NCBI GenBank assembly: GCA_036346225.1
Contig: JARFIW010000588.1
Coordinates: 4,717,501 to 4,781,500 of the forward strand
Source: Platerodrilus igneus
Taxonomy: Eukaryota; Arthropoda; Insecta; Coleoptera; Lycidae
Direction: 5' to 3'
DNA length: 64,000 nt
Positions within the stretch are counted from its first letter, which is position 1. The number at the start of each line of letters is the position of its first letter. Below are positions 59,090-64,000 of the stretch, one piece after another. Position numbers and translations under genes: made by a program. The notes beneath the pieces were generated by a model. That model ran no database searches, had not been told where the DNA came from, and saw only the letters and a list, made by a program, of their open reading frames with translations.

Positions 59090-59838
59090 ATCTTGGTATA
59101 TATAATTAATGAACTATCACTTCAGATTCACTCATTAATTTAGGAATTTTCGGACTATGTGGCATGTTTGTAACACTACTGCTTTAACACATAAATTTTG
59201 AACTCTATATGGTAAACCAATTCTTTCCAAATTTTTCTTCATGTATTTACTTAGAATTCCGTTGACTCCTATTACTAAAGGGATAATTTCTATCAATTTT
59301 ATATGCCAAAACTTCTTTTTTCAATTGCAAGGTCTTCATACTTTTCAATTTTGTGTTTCTCTGCTTTGAATATGTTTGAGCTTAAAGAAACGGTTATATC
59401 GATTATGTATGCTTCACTTTTAATTTTATCAAATAAGAGGATGTCCGGTTTGTCTTACGATATGCTATGATCTGTAAGTAATTGTCTATCACAATATAAC
59501 AGTATATTATTGTTTTCCAATATAGCAGCAGGTGTGTATTTGTAGTATGGCATTGAGTTCTTCAGCAAATCATATTTCATTGCTAATTGTTGGTGTATTA
59601 TTTTGGCGAATTGATTATGTCTTCCCAAATAAGCATTTGGAGCGAGTGCTGAACAACCTGCAGTGATATGCTCTATGGCTTCTCCAATTTCATTACAATT
59701 ACGGCATTTGTCAATGGTTTTACATCCTAAATACTCCCTGTATGTTTGTTGTGGTTTGTTTAGCATTCTTCTTAATCTTCTTTGGGAATGAAACCACTCA
59801 TAGTTTTTAAAATCTATTTTATTTACGTTTCGATCCAT
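59090..59838 (-). pseudogene. C-terminal end of a restriction-like-endonuclease LINE
   Basis: The minus frame 59838-59455 has CRNCNEIGEAIEHITAGC (a zinc-binding C-x2-C...H...C), then ALAPNAYLGRHNQFAKIIHQQL and DRQLLTDHSIS. After a stop it goes on with DKPDILLFDKIKSEAYIIDI and EKHKIEKYEDLAI. The layout KPDxxxxD...IIDI resembles the PD-(D/E)XK endonuclease at the C-terminus of R4/Dong-type LINEs and relatives. This assignment is by pattern only. No RT is attached here. Confidence 0.55.
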
Positions 59839-60286
59839 GACCTAGGATCGTTGTCAAAATAATAAAAACTTCAAGTTTGACGTTTATGACATAAATTGAA
59901 GGTTACTTTGATTTATTGATGTTTGAAATATTTGGTTTGAGTACACTAAGCAAAAATTTTTAAAGTTTAAAAGAATGATTGCCTTCAATTTGTGTTGCGA
60001 CCTGGGATCGACTTTCCTATGGTAGCCAATACGCTTAACGTGAAATCAGCTGATTAATTTTTATTGGTGAATTTTATATAAATTCAATAATTTGGGAAAC
60101 ATTTTTAACATGTTTCTATTTATACAATTGAGAGATTTCTGATTTTATGTCTTATTTTACCGAGATTCAGTGAAGGGGTTAAGCAACCTGTGGCTACCAA
60201 GATCCCCAACATTTATAATTTGCCGAAATAATGGTTTTCTAGTTAATATGCTTATTGTTATGTAATTAGTTATTGTATGTATAAAT
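59839..60286. other. Interval without recognisable gene
   Basis: AT-rich; the word GACCTRGGATCG occurs twice (about 59840 and 60000). Nothing else is seen. Confidence 0.35.
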
Positions 60287-61990
60287 AGAAATCATGTATG
60301 TAGGCTGTATTTCATGTTAATATCGCAAGGAAAACCCAGGAAAAACTTGCAATGCTACCTAGATATTGTGTGCATTTGATCTTCATTTGTTATTTCTTTT
60401 GTTATTTCTTTTAGTAATGGAATCCATTGTTTACTGAAAGTCACGGATTCGTTTGCAACGCAGTTATTTTTATGTAGGGTTATATAGGCAGCTTCTTTGA
60501 TTTTGCGTTTTGGTGGTTTTCTTCTTTGTCGATAATTTTGCATCTTCCCATTTTATTTTATGACTGGAGTCCCATGCATGTTGGCAAATCATGGATTTTT
60601 CAAATTTTCTATTTTTTATATATGATTTATGTTCTCTTAATCGAACTTCAATTGGTCTGGAAATTTCTCCTATATAAAACTTATTACATTCGCACGGTAT
60701 TTTGTAGATACAGTTTTTTGAATTTTGTATTGCGTTTTTGGGTTTTGTTTTTGTTAATTGTGCTCTTAGTGTATTGTTAGTTCTAAATACTGTTTTAATT
60801 CTAAATTTGTTTCCTATTCTTTGAATTTTTTCGGAGAATCCTTTTATGTATGGTATTGAGAGCATTTTGTGGTGTGTATCTTTGTTTTTGTTTTCTTTTT
60901 CTTTATTTTTAAGGTTTTTATTCATTTCTTTCTCTATTATTCTTTTAGGATATTTGTTTTCTATTAGTGTACATCTGATTAGGTCTTTCTCTTTCTTTAA
61001 AATGTCTTCGTTAGATGATATTAATTTTGCTCTATCATACATGGTTTTGATAATTCCTCGTTTGACACATTGTGGGTGGTTTGAATCGAAGTTTAAGTAT
61101 CTGTTTGTGTGCGTTGGTTTTCTATATACCGATGTATTAATTGTTGTATCGTTTTTGCTAACTAGAATATCTAAAAACGGAAGTTTTCCATGTTGTTCTA
61201 ATTCATATGTGAATTTAATAGTTGATTCTATTTCGTTAATTGACTGTATAAAGTTTTTAATTAATTCTATATTATGAGGCCAAATAGCATAAACATCATC
61301 AACGTATCTCCACCAGATCAATGGTTTCAATTCTTGTGTGAATATCACATATTTTTCGAATTCCTCCCTGAATATATTACTGAAGATTGGGGATAGTGGA
61401 CTCCCCATTGCCATTCCGAAGCTTTGTTTGTAAAATTGATCATTTATTTGAAAATATGTGGTATTTACGCATAAACCAAGTAATTCCATAATCGATGATA
61501 TACTTAGTTTTGTTCTTTCTTTAAGATTGCAATCTTTTTCGAGTTTGTTTTTTATAATATTAAGTGTTTTGTTTATAGGGACATTTGTAAAGAGATTTAC
61601 TACATCAAAGCTTACCATTGTGTGTGTATTTTCAATTTTTATGTTTGATAGTTTTTCTAAAAAGTGTTGGTTGTTTTTAATGAAAGAATCCGTTTTGCCT
61701 GCTAATGGATTTATAATTTTTAGTAGAAATTTTGCTAAATTATGGCATGGTGAATCTATTGAGCTTACGATAGGTCTTAGAGGAATGTCTTTTTATGAAT
61801 TTTGGTAGACCGTAAAAGTGGGGTGGTTTACTGTAATGTGGGACTAGTTTACTTCTTTCTTTGTCTTCGAATTCATTTTAAATTTAAATAGAGTTTTGTA
61901 TATTTTATTTTCAATTGATTTTGTTGGGTCCGTTTCTAAACTGGTGTAATTCTCAGTGTTCAATAGTTCGTTGACTTTTGTGTTGTAATC
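60287..61990. repeat. Left arm of large inverted repeat
   Basis: About 1.70 kb pairing with 62305-64000 with a small number of indels and substitutions; spacer 61991-62304. The repeat continues at least to the end of the window on the right. Confidence 0.85.
60355..61618 (-). pseudogene. Penelope-like RT and GIY-YIG endonuclease
   Basis: A 382-codon open frame. RT: MVSFDVVNLFTNVP (first catalytic Asp), GMAMGSPLSPI, WWRYVDDVYAIW (catalytic YVDD), GKLPFLDILV and YRKPTHTNRY. The GIY-YIG domain follows: CIYKIPCECNKFYIGE, RPIEVRLREHKSY (catalytic Arg) and a CQHAWDSSHKI block. A frameshift near 60530 moves the C-terminal end to the frame ending at 60355. Upstream, two single-base losses near 61790-61800 break the link with GLPKIHK. 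RT and GIY-YIG together define Penelope-like elements. Confidence 0.88.
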
Positions 61991-62304
61991 GTTTTTATTC
62001 ATTATTACTGTTGCATTGCCTTTGTCAGCAGGTAGAATTATAATTGAGTTATCGTTTTTTAGATTGCGAATTGCTTTTATTTCGTTATTACTTACATTTG
62101 GCTTTATTTTGTGATTCTTTTCTATTTTGATTTTACATCGTATTCTAAATTCGTTTGCTTGATCTTCTTCGAGTTGGTTTGCTGTTTTCTCAATACAGCT
62201 AATTATTTCGAAGGTTGGTATTGATTTTGGTGTTACTGCAAAATTAAGGCCTTTTGAAAGAATTGATTTTTCTGTGTCGTTAATAGTTCTGTTTGATAAA
62301 TTGA

Positions 62305-64000
62305 TTACAACACAAAAGTCAACGAACTATTGAACACTGAGAATTACACCAGTTTAGAAACGGACCCAACAAAATCAATTGAAAATAAAATATACAAAAC
62401 TCTATTTAAATTTAAAAATGAATTCGAAGACAAAGAAAGAAGTAAACTAGTCCCACATTACAGTAAACCACCCCACTTTTACGGTCTACCAAAAATTCAT
62501 AAAAAAGACATTCCTCTAAGACCTATCGTAAGCTCAATAGATTCACCATGCCATAATTTAGCAAAATTTCTACTAAAAATTATAAATCCATTAGCAGGCA
62601 AAACGGATTCTTTCATTAAAAACAACCAACACTTTTTAGAAAAACTATCAAACATAAAAATTGAAAATACACACACAATGGTAAGCTTTGATGTAGTAAA
62701 TCTCTTTACAAATGTCCCTATAAACAAAACACTTAATATTATAAAAACAAACTCGAAAAGATTGCAATCTTAAAGAAAGAACAAAACTAAGTATATCATC
62801 GATTATGGAATTACTTGGTTTATGCGTAAATACCACATATTTTCAAATAAATGATCAATTTTACAAACAAAGCTTCGGAATGGCAATGGGTAGTCCACTA
62901 TCCCCAATCTTCAGTAATATATTCAGGAGGAATTCGAAAAATATGTGATATTCACACAAGAATTGAAACCATTGATCTGGTGGAGATACGTTGATGATGT
63001 TTATGCTATTTGGCCTCATAATATAGAATTAATTAAAAACTTTATACAGTCAATTAACGAAATAGAATCAACTATTAAATTCACATATGAATTAGAACAA
63101 CATGGAAAACTTCCGTTTTAGATATTCTAGTTAGCAAAACGATACAACAATTAATACATCGGTATATAGAAAACCAACGCACACAAACAGATACTTAAAC
63201 TTCGATTCAAACCACCCACAATGTGTCAAACGAGGAATTATCAAAACCATGTATGATAGAGCAAAATTAATATCATCTAACGAAGACATTTTAAAGAAAG
63301 AGAAAGACCTAATCAGATGTACACTAATAGAAAACAAATATCCTAAAAGAATAATAGAGAAAGAAATGAATAAAAACCTTAAAAATAAAGAAAAAGAAAA
63401 CAAAAACAAAGATACACACCACAAAATGCTCTCAATACCATACATAAAAGGATTCTCCGAAAAAATTCAAAGAATAGGAAACAAATTTAGAATTAAAACA
63501 GTATTTAGAACTAACAATACACTAAGAGCACAATTAACAAAAACAAAACCCAAAACGCAATACAAAATTCAAAAACTGTATCTACAAAATACCGTGCGAA
63601 TGTAATAAGTTTTATATAGGAGAAATTTCAGACCAATTGAAGTTCGATTAAGAGAACATAAATCATATATAAAAATAGAAAATTTGAAAAATCCATGATT
63701 TGCCAACATGCATGGGACTCAGTCATAAAATAAAATGGGAAGATGCAAAATTATCGACAAAGAAGAAAACCACCAAAACGCAAAATCAAAGAAGCTGCCT
63801 ATATAACCCTACATAAAAATAACTGCGTTGCAAACGAATCCGTGACTTTCAGTAAACAATGGATTCCATTACTAAAAGAAATAACAAAAGAAATAACAAA
63901 TGAAGATCAAATGCACACAATATCTAGGTAGCATTGCAAGTTTTCCTGGGTTTTCCTTGCGATATTAACATGAAATACAGCCTACATACATGATTTCTAT
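62305..64000 (+). mobile_element. Penelope-like element, right copy (runs off the window)
   Basis: The inverted partner of the left copy, from GATTACAACACAAAAG to the window end. The first part is open (62330-62773: HFYGLPKIHKKDIPLRPIVS, then MVSFDVVNLF). Further down, frameshifts at about 62750, 62930, 63120 and 63600 break the RT and the GIY-YIG domain. YVDD is visible at about 62987. Confidence 0.85.

Larger units (their letters stand above)
60287..62304 (-). mobile_element. Penelope-like element, left copy
   Basis: The minus-strand copy runs from about 62304 to beyond 60287. It begins with an N-terminal RT segment containing IILPADKGNATVIMNK (62000-62040), followed by the RT palm and a GIY-YIG nuclease domain. 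Its first ~314 bp (61991-62304) have no partner in the right copy. Everything else pairs with 62305-64000 as an inverted repeat. Confidence 0.85.

Noticed and set aside
60526..61808. Plus-strand ORFs with hydrophobic residues over the left Penelope copy
   Set aside because: Antisense of the RT and GIY-YIG frames; the apparent membrane segments come from the reverse of Lys/Asn-rich codons.

Overview
This is an AT-rich eukaryotic (arthropod, most likely insect) nuclear window made almost entirely of transposable elements in several layers, with one convincing intact host gene. The organism call is an inference from the TE mix: R1-, I-, RTE- and CR1-like LINEs, Ty3/gypsy LTR elements with very short TSDs, a mariner-like element with long TIRs, piggyBac, and a GIY-YIG Penelope-like element. 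A single-exon beta-sarcoglycan gene confirms an animal. There is no bacterial gene organisation.

Region by region. 1-2670: an unrecognised broken ORF split by a 1.74 kb solo LTR (721-2460, 4-bp TSD AGTG). 2738-5037: a mariner-like element on the minus strand with ~485-bp TIRs. 5540-6060 and 7130-7708: pieces of RTE-like LINEs. 7709-30988: an I-clade-like LINE inserted in the RTE copy, flanked by a perfect 16-bp TSD. It has been split by a Ty3/gypsy element (12113-25567, itself holding a second mariner copy at 19714-22006), by a solo LTR that cuts the YVDD codons (26231-27557), and by a second copy of the first solo-LTR family (28676-30332, TSD AGAT). 31005-31375 is the rest of the interrupted RTE.

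33079-44420 is the most interesting part: a decayed Ty3/gypsy element whose protease tail, RT, RNase H and integrase are followed by an extra ORF coding for an OARD1-like macrodomain plus a CCCH zinc finger, then a polypurine tract and 3' LTR. A complete 7.4 kb R1-like LINE (35996-43439, minus strand) sits inside the macrodomain ORF, flanked by a perfect 15-bp TSD, so the two halves are 7.4 kb apart.

45129-46091 is the intact beta-sarcoglycan gene with a downstream AATAAA. 46473-48962 is a dead piggyBac with TTAA-type ends. 48967-50560 is another RTE copy. 50580-54345 (minus) and 54374-59035 (plus) are two CR1-like LINEs placed head to head; the plus-strand one has an intact PHD/coiled-coil ORF1. 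59090-59838 (minus) looks like the C-terminal end of a restriction-like-endonuclease LINE. 60287-64000 is a large inverted repeat of two Penelope-like copies around a 314-bp spacer.

Nearly every TE ORF has frameshifts or stops, so the genes do not form a working pathway. The value of the window lies in the nesting order and the captured macrodomain.
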